47,310 bases of DNA from an uncultured Bacillota bacterium (GTDB lineage Bacteria > Bacillota > Clostridia > Christensenellales > Borkfalkiaceae), in the NCBI GenBank assembly GCA_949283775.1, contig CASDTU010000060.1, forward strand, positions 1 through 47,310. The letters are read 5' to 3'. Of the stretch, positions 16,047-24,329 are shown piece after piece (positions within the stretch are counted from its first letter, which is position 1; each line of letters begins with the position of its first letter). Made by a program: the position numbers and the translations under genes. The notes beneath the pieces were generated by a model. The model ran no database searches. It was not told the origin of the DNA and saw only the letters and a program-made list of their open reading frames with translations.

Positions 16047-16133
16047 ATTGCCTCCCGTTCGGTTTTCCTTTTTCAAAATTTTTACAGAAAAGCTATCTTC
16101 TTTTTTACGCTTTGCCGCGCTCTGTCTTTCGTG

Positions 16134-16225
16134 CGGCTCGCCGCGTTTATACTTTTTTACGGCTCGTCGCGTTTATAATTCTTAAAACTCGCTGCGTTTG
16201 TATTTTTTTGCGGCTCGCTTTTTTC
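16134..16225. repeat. Intergenic 26-bp tandem repeat, three and a half units
   Basis: Units begin at 16134, 16160, 16186 and 16211 (partial). Each has a GC core (CGGCTCGCCGCGTTTAT in unit 1) followed by a T-rich stretch. They fill much of the rsmD-coaD gap; no gene is visible there. Confidence 0.8.
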
Positions 16226-16265
16226 CGGTTTGAACTTTGCTGTTTTGTTTGGCCGCATCTTCCTT

Positions 16266-16796
16266 TTAATCGGGAGAAAAGAAGGACAGATACACGATCC
16301 CGTATTTTCGTTCATCGTACAAAACCAACTTATCAACGGCGCCTTCAAACGGTCTGTCGCTTTCAAAGACGGCGACGCCGCCCGTATTGAGCAGATTCTT
16401 TTCCGCGATCAGGCGAAGAGCCTCTTTCCCTGCCTCGCTCTTATAGGGCGGGTCAATATAGATGATATCAAACGTTATGTCCAATTTGGAAAGGAGCTCC
16501 CGATAATCGAGATTGTAAATTTTTGCGTTCGCGCGCAGCAGGGCAAGATTCTTTTCCAATACCGCCAAACTGTCTTTGGAAACGTCGTTGAACACCACAT
16601 AATCCGCGCCGCGGGAAAGCGCTTCCAGCCCTACGCTGCCGCTTCCGCAAAACAGATCCAATACGTTCGCGCCGTAAATCTCCGGAGCAAGGATATTAAA
16701 CAGCGATTCCTTCACCCTGTCCGACGTCGGTCGGATATCCTTCCCTTTGAATGCGGTCAGAACCCTTCCCCTATATTTTCCGCCGATGATCCTCAA
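16266..16796 (-). CDS. rsmD: 16S rRNA (guanine(966)-N(2))-methyltransferase RsmD
   Basis: A 176-residue SAM-dependent methyltransferase that modifies G966 of 16S rRNA in the 30S subunit. It begins MRIIGGKYRGRVL, then RPTSDRVKESLFNIL, both typical of RsmD. The SAM-binding motif DLFCGSGSVGLEAL is at 47-60 and the catalytic D-P-P-Y at 115-118. The start overlaps the stop of the upstream membrane protein gene by four bases. Length fits the family. Confidence 0.94.
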   Translation of the reverse strand: MRIIGGKYRGRVLTAFKGKDIRPTSDRVKESLFNILAPEIYGANVLDLFCGSGSVGLEALSRGADYVVFNDVSKDSLAVLEKNLALLRANAKIYNLDYRELLSKLDITFDIIYIDPPYKSEAGKEALRLIAEKNLLNTGGVAVFESDRPFEGAVDKLVLYDERKYGIVYLSFFSPD

Positions 16797-17536
16797 CGTT
16801 TTTTTGCTCCTTTTTTATCGTTTTTGCCCTTCGCCGCACTTACGGCCGCATTTCCTTTTTTCGCCGACGCGGCGTTTTGCGCGCTGTACTGCGCCTGCTT
16901 TGTATCGATCGATTCCGTCTGACGGGCCAATACGTATTGACGCAATTTCTCTTTTGATCCGCCTAAAATATACGCTACCGTCGCAATGATGAGAAATAAT
17001 GCGACCAAAATATATCCCCACCAAAGCGAGGAATTCGGCACAATGACCGACTCTTCGCCCGTAGAGCCAAGCGCCAACTGAAAAACCAGCAATACCGGAA
17101 TATATGCCCATCCCGATACGATCATCACGATCGCCCGCGCGACGCTGTTGTCGTAAAAAGCCCCCACAAACAGCAACACCAGCGGAATCAGCGCGATAAT
17201 TACGCCGATCACAAATCCTTTATAAACGCGATATTCTCGGCAAGGCCTGTACTTGCCGTCCGCCGACGTCAATCCAAGCGGCTTGTTCTCTCTCTTTAAT
17301 TGCCCCACGACTTTCATTTTATACGCTTCCTGCCCGCTGGATCGCAGCAGCAAAAATGATGCCGCACAGTCTGCCCCGAATAACGCCACGATCAGAATAA
17401 TTTTCAACTCGGTAATACTGATAAAAGCGCACGACAGCATCGTCAGCCCCATCATCAGTTTCAAAACAAACGGAGCCAGCGATTTCTTGATATATTCCAA
17501 CGCGCTCCAACCTGCTTCGCTTAAAAATTTTCTCAT
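16793..17536 (-). CDS. Membrane protein of unknown function
   Basis: A 247-residue protein I do not recognise. Hydropathy by eye shows about five membrane segments: two close together at 22-65, two at roughly 108-160 and one at 170-192. The C-terminal 45 residues form a very basic, Ala/Lys/Asn-rich tail (GKNDKKGAKKR at the end), probably cytoplasmic and able to contact nucleic acid or lipid head groups. It overlaps rsmD by four bases and follows 5-formyl-THF cyclo-ligase by 128 bases, so it is in the same minus-strand run as housekeeping genes. No catalytic motif is seen. Confidence 0.75.
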   Translation of the reverse strand: MRKFLSEAGWSALEYIKKSLAPFVLKLMMGLTMLSCAFISITELKIILIVALFGADCAASFLLLRSSGQEAYKMKVVGQLKRENKPLGLTSADGKYRPCREYRVYKGFVIGVIIALIPLVLLFVGAFYDNSVARAIVMIVSGWAYIPVLLVFQLALGSTGEESVIVPNSSLWWGYILVALFLIIATVAYILGGSKEKLRQYVLARQTESIDTKQAQYSAQNAASAKKGNAAVSAAKGKNDKKGAKKR

Positions 17537-17664
17537 ACGTCCTCCACGCTTATTGCTCTTTTTATACTCGTTTATTCCAAATGCTTTCTGCTTGTCCCAA
17601 ACGTCTCATCCCGTTCTTTTTACAAAATATTTTGATTCCGATCTTTTCTCCAACCGAATTGCAA

Positions 17665-18216
17665 TCAATCGCCGATATCGTTTTCCAAGATCCGCAGATC
17701 CGTTACCAGCTTGTCCATCCGTACGTCTTGCTCTTCCACAGGCAATTCGTCGACGATTTGAAAATCATAGCAGATCCCTATCTTTAAAACGTCTCCGTTC
17801 TCGGCAAAAAACCTGTCATAATACCCGCCGCCGTATCCGAGACGGTTTCCATGCCTGTCCGCCGCCAACATCGGAACAACGCATACCTGAGGCCTTGTTT
17901 TTTCTGCTTTCCCTACGGGTTCGCCGATCCCGTAACGGTTGAAGACAAAATCTTGCCCGACATATCGCACCAGCTCGATCGTTTCCCCCTTTACCCGCGG
18001 ATAAAAAATCGTCTTCCCTCGATGCAAAAGTTCCCTTGCGATCCTTTCCGTATCCGCTTCGCTCTGAAAGGAACGATACAGAAAATATCTTTCCGCTGCA
18101 AGAAAATCCGAGAGAGAAAACAATCTTTCAAAAATCCTCTCATCTCGTTCCGCCCGATCTTTTGCCGCCGAGCGAAGCTCTTTCATTTTTTTTCGCAGCG
18201 ATTTTTTTAAATCCAC
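17665..18216 (-). CDS. 5-formyltetrahydrofolate cyclo-ligase
   Basis: A 183-residue protein of the MTHFS/YgfA family, which converts 5-formyl-THF to 5,10-methenyl-THF using ATP. The basic N-terminus (DLKKSLRKKMKELR), PRVKGETIELVRY and the glycine-rich LGYGGGYYDRFF motif are diagnostic. VVPMLAADRHGNRLG precedes the glycine loop, as in the family. It starts 28 bases after the end of alanine racemase and is probably co-transcribed with it. Confidence 0.92.
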   Translation of the reverse strand: MDLKKSLRKKMKELRSAAKDRAERDERIFERLFSLSDFLAAERYFLYRSFQSEADTERIARELLHRGKTIFYPRVKGETIELVRYVGQDFVFNRYGIGEPVGKAEKTRPQVCVVPMLAADRHGNRLGYGGGYYDRFFAENGDVLKIGICYDFQIVDELPVEEQDVRMDKLVTDLRILENDIGD

Positions 18217-18244
18217 TTTTCACTCCACAGCATCTGTCAATTTT

Positions 18245-19291
18245 TTAAACGCTTTGCGGCTGTCCCTCGCCGAATGAATATTCCCTCACGATGCGGCCGC
18301 TCAGTTTTGTCAAAACCTCATAGGAGATCGTGCCCGCTTTTTTTGCATATTCTTCCGCATCGTTTAAAAGACAGATCTGTTCGTATTTTTTTCGTCTTCC
18401 TTCTAAAACGACGGCGTCCATACACAATGCGTTTCCGCTGAAAGCTCCCTCTTTCCGAAAAAAACCGTCCGCATATCCCGCACGGCAAACGCTTAAAAAC
18501 TCCGCCTGCGGATTATATTTTCCGTATCCGGCTCCACCTGCCCTGTATCGGCGCGCGTTTGCTACGGTTCCATACAGCTTTAACGCTGGTTTTAATTGCC
18601 ACGACTCCATCCGAAAACCGCTCGGCAAATATCCGTACAGTCCGATCCCGATCCGTACCATATCCAAATGATACCGCCGCGAAAGAAGTGTGCCGCCGGT
18701 CGCCGCTATATGCTTTACCAACATGCCGAACGTGTCTTCCGCCGAATTACAAAAGTGCTGAAACAAAGAAAACTGCCGCTCGCAGATCTTTTGATCTTCC
18801 GGACAATAAAAGTGTGAATAGATCCCCGAAATTTCTACAAAATCTGTGAACCTGCTTCTCAAAAAACGCTCAAATTCCTCTCGATCAAAGCCGTATCGGT
18901 TCATGCCCGTGTTGACTTTTAAATGGCACCGAATGCTGACGTTGTTTCGCTCACAAACCCTTCGGATCAACCGATAATCTTCTTCGTCGCCTATCGTCAG
19001 CGTCAAACCATGAAAGGCGCCGCGCAAAACTTCCTCTTCGGTTAAAGGTGGGGTCAAAACTAAAATCTCCTTGCCGATTCCGGCAAAGCGCAGCTGTATC
19101 CCTTCTTCGATCAGAGAGACCGCATACGTGTCCGCAATCGGCAAAAGAGCCGCCGCCACCTGCGCCGCGCCATGCCCGTATGCATCCGCTTTGACAACGG
19201 CACAAAATTTTGCGTTTTCCGCAATCGAGCGGAATATTTTTGCGTTTTCCAGGATATAATCCAACCGCACAACGGCTCGGTCACACTGCAT
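18245..19291 (-). CDS. alr: Alanine racemase
   Basis: A 348-residue PLP enzyme that interconverts L- and D-alanine for peptidoglycan. The PLP lysine is K34 in AVVKADAYGHG; HLKVNTGMNRYGF and the C-terminal CRAGYADGF with the second catalytic tyrosine follow in order. The ATG at 19291 is preceded by GGAGG with a six-base spacer. An ATG two codons earlier (19297) overlaps that site and is less likely. The gene has its own promoter (19321-19350) and heads the run alr - cyclo-ligase - membrane protein - rsmD. Confidence 0.94.
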   Translation of the reverse strand: MQCDRAVVRLDYILENAKIFRSIAENAKFCAVVKADAYGHGAAQVAAALLPIADTYAVSLIEEGIQLRFAGIGKEILVLTPPLTEEEVLRGAFHGLTLTIGDEEDYRLIRRVCERNNVSIRCHLKVNTGMNRYGFDREEFERFLRSRFTDFVEISGIYSHFYCPEDQKICERQFSLFQHFCNSAEDTFGMLVKHIAATGGTLLSRRYHLDMVRIGIGLYGYLPSGFRMESWQLKPALKLYGTVANARRYRAGGAGYGKYNPQAEFLSVCRAGYADGFFRKEGAFSGNALCMDAVVLEGRRKKYEQICLLNDAEEYAKKAGTISYEVLTKLSGRIVREYSFGEGQPQSV

Positions 19292-19320
19292 ACACATCCT
19301 CCGAAACTTTTGTTCTATTC

Positions 19321-19350
19321 AGTATATGTCGCAGTTTTAAAAAACGCCAA
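19321..19350 (-). promoter_or_regulatory. Probable promoter of alr
   Basis: Minus strand TTGGCG (19345-19350), 18 bases, TATACT (19321-19326), about 30 bases before the start codon. Confidence 0.6.
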
Positions 19351-19377
19351 TACTTTTTTTGACCGACAATCTCTATT

Positions 19378-19971
19378 CTATTTTTCTTTTTGCTTCTGCG
19401 CGCGAAACACAAACCAAAAAATCACAAGAACCTGCAAAGGTACCGCTATGATAAATATCAGCCAAATGTTGCTGATCGGAATCGTAAAAAACAAAGCCGC
19501 CGCAGTAGACCACAACAGGAGCGATACAAAGATCGCTTTACTGTAACGGTTCCACCACAGGCAGGAAAAAACGACGCAAATAATAAACGTTACGGGTACC
19601 GCCCACAAAAAGATAAGATAGGTCTTCCCTTCAACTCCCGCCATCAACAAAAAAGAAAACAAGGTGACCGCAACCACCCATACCAAAAGACAGCTCATGA
19701 GCGCAATCATGATTTGACGCCGTTCTCTGCGCACGCGCCGCGTCAAAATCATCTTTTCCGTATGTTCGCAGACAAAATAATCCAACGTTACGTCGTATAA
19801 ATTTGCCAGCTCATACAAGACGGCTACGTCCGGTAAACTTTCCCCCCTCTCCCATTTCGATACCGCCTTATCCGAATAATTCAGTTTTTCCGCCAGCTGC
19901 AACTGCGTCAACCCTGCCGCTTTGCGGCATTCGACCAAATTGCGCGCGATGATACTTTTTAATTCTTCCAT
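19378..19971 (-). CDS. XRE-family regulator with membrane-spanning C-terminus
   Basis: A 197-residue protein with an N-terminal helix-turn-helix (residues 6-62: LVECRKAAGLTQLQLAEKL, then YSDKAVSKWERGESLPD) joined by a basic linker (TRRVRRERRQ) to about four membrane segments (roughly 84-108, 115-135, 140-160 and 168-190). This architecture, a Xre-type DNA-binding domain anchored in the membrane, is common in Firmicutes; the signal sensed is unknown. The start codon lies only six bases after the -10 box of a good promoter, so the mRNA appears leaderless and there is no Shine-Dalgarno site. It is divergent from the SGNH hydrolase across a 500-base AT-rich gap with a large palindrome. Confidence 0.88.
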   Translation of the reverse strand: MEELKSIIARNLVECRKAAGLTQLQLAEKLNYSDKAVSKWERGESLPDVAVLYELANLYDVTLDYFVCEHTEKMILTRRVRRERRQIMIALMSCLLVWVVAVTLFSFLLMAGVEGKTYLIFLWAVPVTFIICVVFSCLWWNRYSKAIFVSLLLWSTAAALFFTIPISNIWLIFIIAVPLQVLVIFWFVFRAQKQKEK

Positions 19972-19977
19972 AGCAGT

Positions 19978-20005
19978 ATTATACCATAATCCCGTTTTCT
20001 TGCAA
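19978..20005 (-). promoter_or_regulatory. Promoter giving a leaderless mRNA for the XRE regulator
   Basis: Minus strand TTGCAA (20000-20005), 16 bases, TATAAT (19978-19983), then ACTGCT and the ATG. Transcription starting seven bases after the -10 box would begin at the A of the start codon. Confidence 0.75.
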
Positions 20006-20047
20006 AACGTTCTGCAATACCTTTAAAAAATTTTTACAAAATGCCTT

Positions 20048-20082
20048 GTTTTTTGATTCTACTGGCAGTAGAATCAAAAAAC
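20048..20082. repeat. 35-base perfect palindrome
   Basis: Two 17-base arms (20048-20064 and 20066-20082) around a single central G. The outer parts are GTTTTTTGATTC / GAATCAAAAAAC and the inner parts TACTG / CAGTA. Located 43 bases upstream of the XRE promoter -35 box, between divergent genes, so it could be an operator or a hairpin. Confidence 0.9.
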
Positions 20083-20238
20083 AGATCTTCTACTTTTCGT
20101 TTTTGTTTTTTATAGTCCCGTTTTGAAATCGTAGGTTTACTTTTTTTTGCTATTCTTTTACTATTATTTTATAAAGATCTTCTCATTTTACTATCAGTAA
20201 GTATTTAACGCCACTTGGTATAGCTTCTAAATATTGTT

Positions 20239-20301
20239 CGCTGCCGCTTTCATGGTGCTGATCGCTGCCGTTTTCATGACGCTGATCGCTGCCGCTTTTT
20301 G
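20239..20301. repeat. Intergenic 24-bp tandem repeat, two and a half units
   Basis: Units start at 20239, 20263 and 20287 (partial), each opening CGCTGCCGYTTTCATG. No coding role is visible. Confidence 0.85.
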
Positions 20302-20471
20302 AAACAACTTTAACGTTAGATTTTTAATGGAGTGAAATTTTAACATGCTCGGCAAACCAACTTGCCGCAAAAAAATTTTTTTACCGACAAATTCAATTTG
20401 AGCAAATTTTTCGCTATCTGTCTACATATCAATTTGATAAATTTAAGAATGAAAAATTTCGGAGTATCCAA

Positions 20472-21209
20472 ATGAAAGAAACTTTACAATCCTTACAGCA
20501 AAAACAAATCACAGTGATCGGAGATTCCATTCCCAAGGGACTGTATCTGGAAAACAAAAAAATTTGCAGAATTGAACAAAACGCCGTTTCGATTCTTGCG
20601 CAAACGCATGGGCTCTCCATCGAAAACAATTCGCAATTCGGCCAAACTCTCAAAAAATCGTATGAGAAGGGCTTTTTTACGACTTTTCTCGCCGAGCAGA
20701 AAGGCGCGTCCGTATTGGTCATTTCACTCGGCGGAAATGACTGCGATTACGATTGGAAAAGCGTTGCCGAACACCCGTACGCCGGCCATCAGCCGAACAC
20801 ACCGCTTCCGGAATTCGAAGATCTCTTAAAAACCGTTACTCTGCAACTCAAAAATGCCGGAATCTCCCCTGTCTTTACGGCTCTGCCGCCCATCGATTCA
20901 TTCCGCTATTTTCAAAACGTTATCAGCAGCCGCGCCAACGGCGAGCGCGTTTTGGAATTTTTCCACGGCGACATAACCAATATCGCGCGCCATCAGGAAT
21001 GCTACAATCTGGCGATCCTGAAAAATGCCGTTTTAAACGGATGTCGATTTTTAGATTACCGTTCCCCTCTTCTTTTACAGCCGGATTATCTATCCTACCT
21101 TGCCGACGACGGCATTCACCCCAATCAGAAAGGCCACCTCGCTATTGCCGAATTCTGCAAAAAGTATATCGATCGGCATTTTGTCGCCGAAAGGATCCGA
21201 GTCGGCTGA
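20472..21209 (+). CDS. SGNH/GDSL-type hydrolase
   Basis: A 245-residue esterase-fold protein. Block I TVIGDSI gives the nucleophile S19, block III SLGGND gives N89, and block V ADDGIHP gives D213 and H216, so the full SGNH catalytic set is present. No signal peptide is visible, which points to a cytoplasmic enzyme, perhaps an acyl- or acetyl-esterase acting on sugars. The start has GGAG nine bases upstream (TCGGAGTATCCAAATG). It stands alone between an intergenic repeat region and a bidirectional terminator. Substrate cannot be assigned. Confidence 0.88.
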   Translation: MKETLQSLQQKQITVIGDSIPKGLYLENKKICRIEQNAVSILAQTHGLSIENNSQFGQTLKKSYEKGFFTTFLAEQKGASVLVISLGGNDCDYDWKSVAEHPYAGHQPNTPLPEFEDLLKTVTLQLKNAGISPVFTALPPIDSFRYFQNVISSRANGERVLEFFHGDITNIARHQECYNLAILKNAVLNGCRFLDYRSPLLLQPDYLSYLADDGIHPNQKGHLAIAEFCKKYIDRHFVAERIRVG

Positions 21210-21287
21210 TCCGGCATTCTTTCGCCGCCGAACCAAGCGGACTGATCCGGCATCTTTTTGAATCGTTTTTAGCTGTTTGTCAGAACG

Positions 21288-21321
21288 AAAAAAGACAGTG
21301 CAAAAGTGCGCTGCCTTTTTT
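21288..21321. terminator. Bidirectional terminator between SGNH hydrolase and ATC-hydrolase-like gene
   Basis: GACAGTGC pairs with GCGCTGCC (one mismatch and one G-T pair), flanked by A6 and T7, between convergent genes. Confidence 0.75.
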
Positions 21322-21340
21322 TATCGTATCTTTCGTTTCT

Positions 21341-22018
21341 TCACTGCACATCTTCCGCCGTTTCCGCATCGGCGGCCGCCTCGCTCGGTTTTTCCTCCGC
21401 CTTCTTTGCTCTTCCGCCTTTGAAAAACAAAAAATCACAATATTCATGACCGTTCGCCAAAGTAGCTCCCGCTTTAAACAAGATCTTTTGTCCGAACCCT
21501 GAAAATGCGATCCGCTCATATTCACAAAATAAAATGCCTATTTCTTTGCATCCGAATTTGCCGCAAATCACGCAGTACAAGCATTCATCGATATGAAACG
21601 ATATTTTCCGGCAACTCGTCTTTAATTCGCTCCGCTTCCATTCGACAGCCGGAAACTTGTATTCCATAAAATTTTTGATGTTGCGGCGAAACGCACGAAA
21701 AGGAAAAAACCTGCGGTTTTGCCCGGCGTGCCGCTCTGCGCAGTGCTGCGCCGCTTTCCGCACGGCCTTCGCCGTAAATTCAATGGCATCGCTCTGCCGA
21801 TACCCGACAGCCAGAAGCGTCTTATAGTAAGCAATCACCGGATATATCAACGTCTTTAATTGCCGCTCCAAGGTCTGACTCTTACGATAATCGGTCGTTA
21901 CGACAAGTTCGGTATACAATTTAGAAGCACGTTGATAAATTTTTTCGCCCTTCTCTTCCCCGAACAATATTCCCGCATCCCGACGCAAAAAATAGAATTC
22001 CGTATCCTCGTAATTCAT
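21341..22018 (-). CDS. L-2-amino-thiazoline-4-carboxylic acid hydrolase-like protein
   Basis: A 225-residue protein. The C-terminal third has the cysteine pattern of the ATC hydrolase family (PF14196 by memory): SFHIDECLYCVICGKFGCKE, then a G-x-x-I-L-F-x-A-G-A-T-L-A-x-G segment ending HEYCDFLFF. ATC hydrolases open thiazolines to give cysteine precursors; many family members have unknown substrates. The last 25 residues are an acidic, Ala/Glu-rich tail (AEEKPSEAAADAETAEDV) that is probably disordered. It has a strong promoter (22054-22082) diverging from that of perR; the ribosome binding site is weak. Function in thiol metabolism is a family-based guess. Confidence 0.7.
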   Translation of the reverse strand: MNYEDTEFYFLRRDAGILFGEEKGEKIYQRASKLYTELVVTTDYRKSQTLERQLKTLIYPVIAYYKTLLAVGYRQSDAIEFTAKAVRKAAQHCAERHAGQNRRFFPFRAFRRNIKNFMEYKFPAVEWKRSELKTSCRKISFHIDECLYCVICGKFGCKEIGILFCEYERIAFSGFGQKILFKAGATLANGHEYCDFLFFKGGRAKKAEEKPSEAAADAETAEDVQ

Positions 22019-22053
22019 AGCCTGAAAAGTTGTCCGACTCCCACTTTTTTTCT

Positions 22054-22082
22054 ATTATAGACCACTTCCCTTTCTTTGTCAA
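22054..22082 (-). promoter_or_regulatory. Promoter of the ATC-hydrolase-like gene
   Basis: Minus strand TTGACA (22077-22082), 17 bases, TATAAT (22054-22059): a perfect consensus. It diverges from the perR promoter, with 29 bases between the two -35 boxes. Confidence 0.85.
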
Positions 22083-22111
22083 TATTTCCAAAAAATTTTT
22101 GATAAAACATC

Positions 22112-22140
22112 TTGACATTTTGCACTTTTAATGGTATACT
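22112..22140 (+). promoter_or_regulatory. Promoter of the perR-rbr operon
   Basis: TTGACA (22112-22117), 17 bases, TATACT (22135-22140). Confidence 0.85.
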
Positions 22141-22145
22141 TTCCT

Positions 22146-22160
22146 TAATAATAATTAGTA
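22146..22160. promoter_or_regulatory. Candidate PerR/Fur box in the perR leader
   Basis: TAATAATAATTAGTA is a 7-1-7 inverted repeat with one mismatch, like the Per box (TTATAAT-N-ATTATAA). It lies just downstream of the -10 box, where a bound repressor would block transcription, suggesting autoregulation. Confidence 0.55.
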
Positions 22161-22175
22161 TCGATAAGGCGAACC

Positions 22176-22568
22176 ATGCAGAGCAGAAGAAACACCATAC
22201 AGCGCAAAATGATTGCAGATGCTGTATGCCAATTAAATCATCCGAACGCGGAACAAGTTTATGCAAAAGTCGTCCGACAAAATCCGAACGTCAGCAAGGC
22301 GACCGTGTACAGGAACTTGCATTTACTGGTGCAAGAAGGCATGATCTCCACCGTACAGGCCGACACGGGCTCGGAAAGATTTGACTACAAGACGCATAAA
22401 CACTACCACTTGCGTTGCAGGATCTGCGGCGAGGTCTTTGACGCAAACCTGCCCGTCTTTTCAAACTTGGAAGAACAAGTGAAAAACAACGACGGATTTA
22501 AAATTGAAGATCATACTATCGAGTTCATCGGAGTATGCAATAAATGTAAAAATGAAATCGGAGGATAA
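22176..22568 (+). CDS. perR: Fur-family transcriptional repressor, PerR type
   Basis: A 130-residue metal-dependent repressor. The N-terminal winged helix includes [19 protein letters not shown] (40-58). The structural zinc site is formed by C81-x-x-C84 and C121-x-x-C124. H22, the H74/H76/H78 cluster and D89 in CGEVFDANL fit the regulatory metal site. Aspartate rather than glutamate at the D89 position is the feature that separates peroxide-sensing PerR from Fur. It is followed after five bases by rubrerythrin, a classic PerR target, and a PerR-box-like repeat lies in its own leader. Confidence 0.85.
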   Translation: MQSRRNTIQRKMIADAVCQLNHPNAEQVYAKVVRQNPNVSKATVYRNLHLLVQEGMISTVQADTGSERFDYKTHKHYHLRCRICGEVFDANLPVFSNLEEQVKNNDGFKIEDHTIEFIGVCNKCKNEIGG

Positions 22569-22573
22569 TCAAA

Positions 22574-23119
22574 ATGGAAAAGTCACTCAAAGGCACAAAA
22601 ACCGAAGCAAATCTGCAAGCAGCTTTTGCCGGTGAATCGCAGGCGCGCAATAAATATACTTATTACGCAAGCAAAGCAAAAAAAGAAGGATATGTTCAGA
22701 TCGCAAATCTCTTTGAAGAGACGGCAAACAATGAAAAAGAACACGCGAAAATTTGGTTTAAACTGCTGCACGGCGGCGACGTGGGAACGACGGAAGAAAA
22801 TCTGAAAGACGCAGCGGCGGGTGAAAATTATGAATGGACCGATATGTATGCCGGTTTTGCGAAAACGGCAAAAGAAGAAGGCTTTGACCACATCGCTTTC
22901 TTGTTTGAAAAAGTCGGCGAGATCGAAAAAGAGCATGAAAAACGCTATCTGGCGCTTTTAAACAACGTACAAAAAGAGATCGTCTTCTCGCGCGATGAAG
23001 ATTGTATCTGGCAGTGCTCCAACTGCGGTCATCTTGTGATCGGCAAAAAGGCGCCGGAAGTCTGCCCTGTCTGCTCGCATCCGAAGGCTTATTTTCAGCT
23101 GAAAGCGGAAAATTATTGA
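22574..23119 (+). CDS. rbr: Rubrerythrin
   Basis: A 181-residue peroxide-reducing enzyme of anaerobes. The N-terminal four-helix ferritin-like domain carries the di-iron ligands ([46 protein letters not shown]). The C-terminal rubredoxin-like domain has two Cys pairs, C148-SNC151 and C164-PVC167, to bind one iron. It is co-transcribed with perR (five-base gap). With the flavin reductase-rubredoxin gene downstream it suggests an H2O2 and O2 detoxification set. Confidence 0.95.
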   Translation: MEKSLKGTKTEANLQAAFAGESQARNKYTYYASKAKKEGYVQIANLFEETANNEKEHAKIWFKLLHGGDVGTTEENLKDAAAGENYEWTDMYAGFAKTAKEEGFDHIAFLFEKVGEIEKEHEKRYLALLNNVQKEIVFSRDEDCIWQCSNCGHLVIGKKAPEVCPVCSHPKAYFQLKAENY

Positions 23120-23185
23120 TTGATTCCGTTCTTTGTAAAGTTTTTCCCGGAAAAAACTGAAAGTCCGATATCGGCTCCCCTTATG

Positions 23186-23245
23186 GGCTGACGGTCGAAT
23201 ATATTGCCTGACGGTCGTCATTATGGCCTGACGGTCGAATTTATT
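23186..23245. repeat. Intergenic 20-bp tandem repeat, three units
   Basis: Units at 23186, 23206 and 23226, each opening GSCTGACGGTCG and then an AT-rich half. They sit between the rbr stop and its probable terminator. Confidence 0.9.
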
Positions 23246-23254
23246 GAAACAGAT

Positions 23255-23292
23255 GCCGCCGTATGGTATGAAAATTTCAAACCTACGGCGGC
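23255..23292 (+). terminator. Probable terminator of the perR-rbr operon
   Basis: GCCGCCGTA / TACGGCGGC forms a 9-bp GC-rich stem with additional inner pairing (GGT/ACC and TGAAA/TTTCA); a T-rich stretch follows about ten bases later. Confidence 0.5.
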
Positions 23293-23397
23293 GTATTTCA
23301 CTTGTTTTTCTTTTTTCTCCGGACGTATTTTTTGTCTTGCTTTTCTTTTTTGTCCGGACTGATTTTCTTCATTTTACATCTTTTTAAGGAGAATATT

Positions 23398-24042
23398 ATG
23401 AATCCGCTTGCATTTCATAAAATTTCTTACGGGGTTTACGTCCTTTCCACTTGGGACAACGGGCGCCCCACCGGCTGCACGATCAATTGCGCCTGCCAGA
23501 TCACATCCAATCCAGCGACATTTCTCGTCAGCGTGAATAAGGACAATTATACCCATCAATGTATTCGTGACTGCGGATACTTTGCCGTTTCCGTTCTTTC
23601 CGAAAAAAGCGATGCGACCATCATCGGCACCTTCGGTTTCCGCTCCGGAAAAGATACGGATAAGTTTTCTTCCGTACCCTTCCGCGTTCGGGAGAAACTG
23701 CCCGTGCTCGACGACGTCTGCGCATACGTCGTCTGCAAAGTGATCAATACAATGGATTCTCCGACGCACACCATGTTTTTGGGCGAAGTGCTCGGCGCCG
23801 ATGTTTTGAACAACGATCCGCCCATGACGTACGCCTATTATCACTCCGTCATTAAAGGAAAAACGGCAAAAAATTCTCCGACGTATATCGAAGAAAAAGC
23901 CGCGAAGCCGAACAAAGAAACTTACGTATGCTCCGTCTGCGGCTATATTTACGATGGGGAAATTCCCTTCGAAGAACTGCCCGACGACTGGACTTGCCCC
24001 GTTTGCGGACAGAAGAAAAGCGTCTTTAAAAAGTCCGTATGA
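23398..24042 (+). CDS. Flavin reductase-rubredoxin fusion protein
   Basis: A 214-residue protein with an N-terminal flavin reductase-like FMN-binding domain ([18 protein letters not shown], then [15 protein letters not shown]; residues 1-160) and a C-terminal rubredoxin domain ([22 protein letters not shown]; about the last 38 residues). In clostridia and acetogens such proteins (high-molecular-weight rubredoxin) pass electrons from NAD(P)H to flavodiiron proteins or rubrerythrins that remove O2 and peroxide. The ATG at 23398 follows AAGGAGAATATT. It lies 278 bases downstream of rbr on the same strand, beyond a probable terminator. Confidence 0.9.
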   Translation: MNPLAFHKISYGVYVLSTWDNGRPTGCTINCACQITSNPATFLVSVNKDNYTHQCIRDCGYFAVSVLSEKSDATIIGTFGFRSGKDTDKFSSVPFRVREKLPVLDDVCAYVVCKVINTMDSPTHTMFLGEVLGADVLNNDPPMTYAYYHSVIKGKTAKNSPTYIEEKAAKPNKETYVCSVCGYIYDGEIPFEELPDDWTCPVCGQKKSVFKKSV

Positions 24043-24145
24043 TTTTATGCCCTTCTTAAAGTCAGCAAAATCTTATATCCTGCTCTTTGAAAGCATTAAA
24101 ATCCTATTACGTTGCCATGTCCTGCTTGTTCTGAGAAATGAAAAT

Positions 24146-24170
24146 GCGCCCACCTGTTTTCTGTGGGCGC
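24146..24170 (+). terminator. Terminator of the flavin reductase-rubredoxin gene
   Basis: GCGCCCAC / GTGGGCGC, 8-bp perfect stem with a 9-base loop, followed by TATTTTT. Confidence 0.8.
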
Positions 24171-24272
24171 TATTTTTCACTTCTCATTTGTTTCTGCCGA
24201 GTCAAAGATGAAAATAATTAGCAAGGATTTTGTTTTTTATTGTCGTTTCTTGTTATTTGTTTTTATTTTACC

Positions 24273-24286
24273 ACACCGTTTGGTGT
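24273..24286. promoter_or_regulatory. Inverted repeat upstream of the small XRE regulator
   Basis: ACACC-GTTT-GGTGT, a 5-4-5 inverted repeat about 45 bases upstream of the start codon. It is a possible autoregulatory operator; no clear promoter hexamers were identified. Confidence 0.35.
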
Positions 24287-24329
24287 TATGTCAAATATTA
24301 TTGAGCGTTTCGCTTAAAATAATCGTATC

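Larger units (their letters stand above)
20006..20471. other. Long AT-rich intergenic region between XRE regulator and SGNH hydrolase
   Basis: No gene seen on either strand. It contains a 35-base perfect palindrome (20048-20082), tandem repeats (20239-20301), a pair of direct repeats beginning AGATCTTCT (near 20083 and 20176) and a 13-base palindrome TATCAATTTGATA (20427-20439) close to the SGNH gene start. Composition is far more AT-rich than the coding flanks. Confidence 0.6.
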
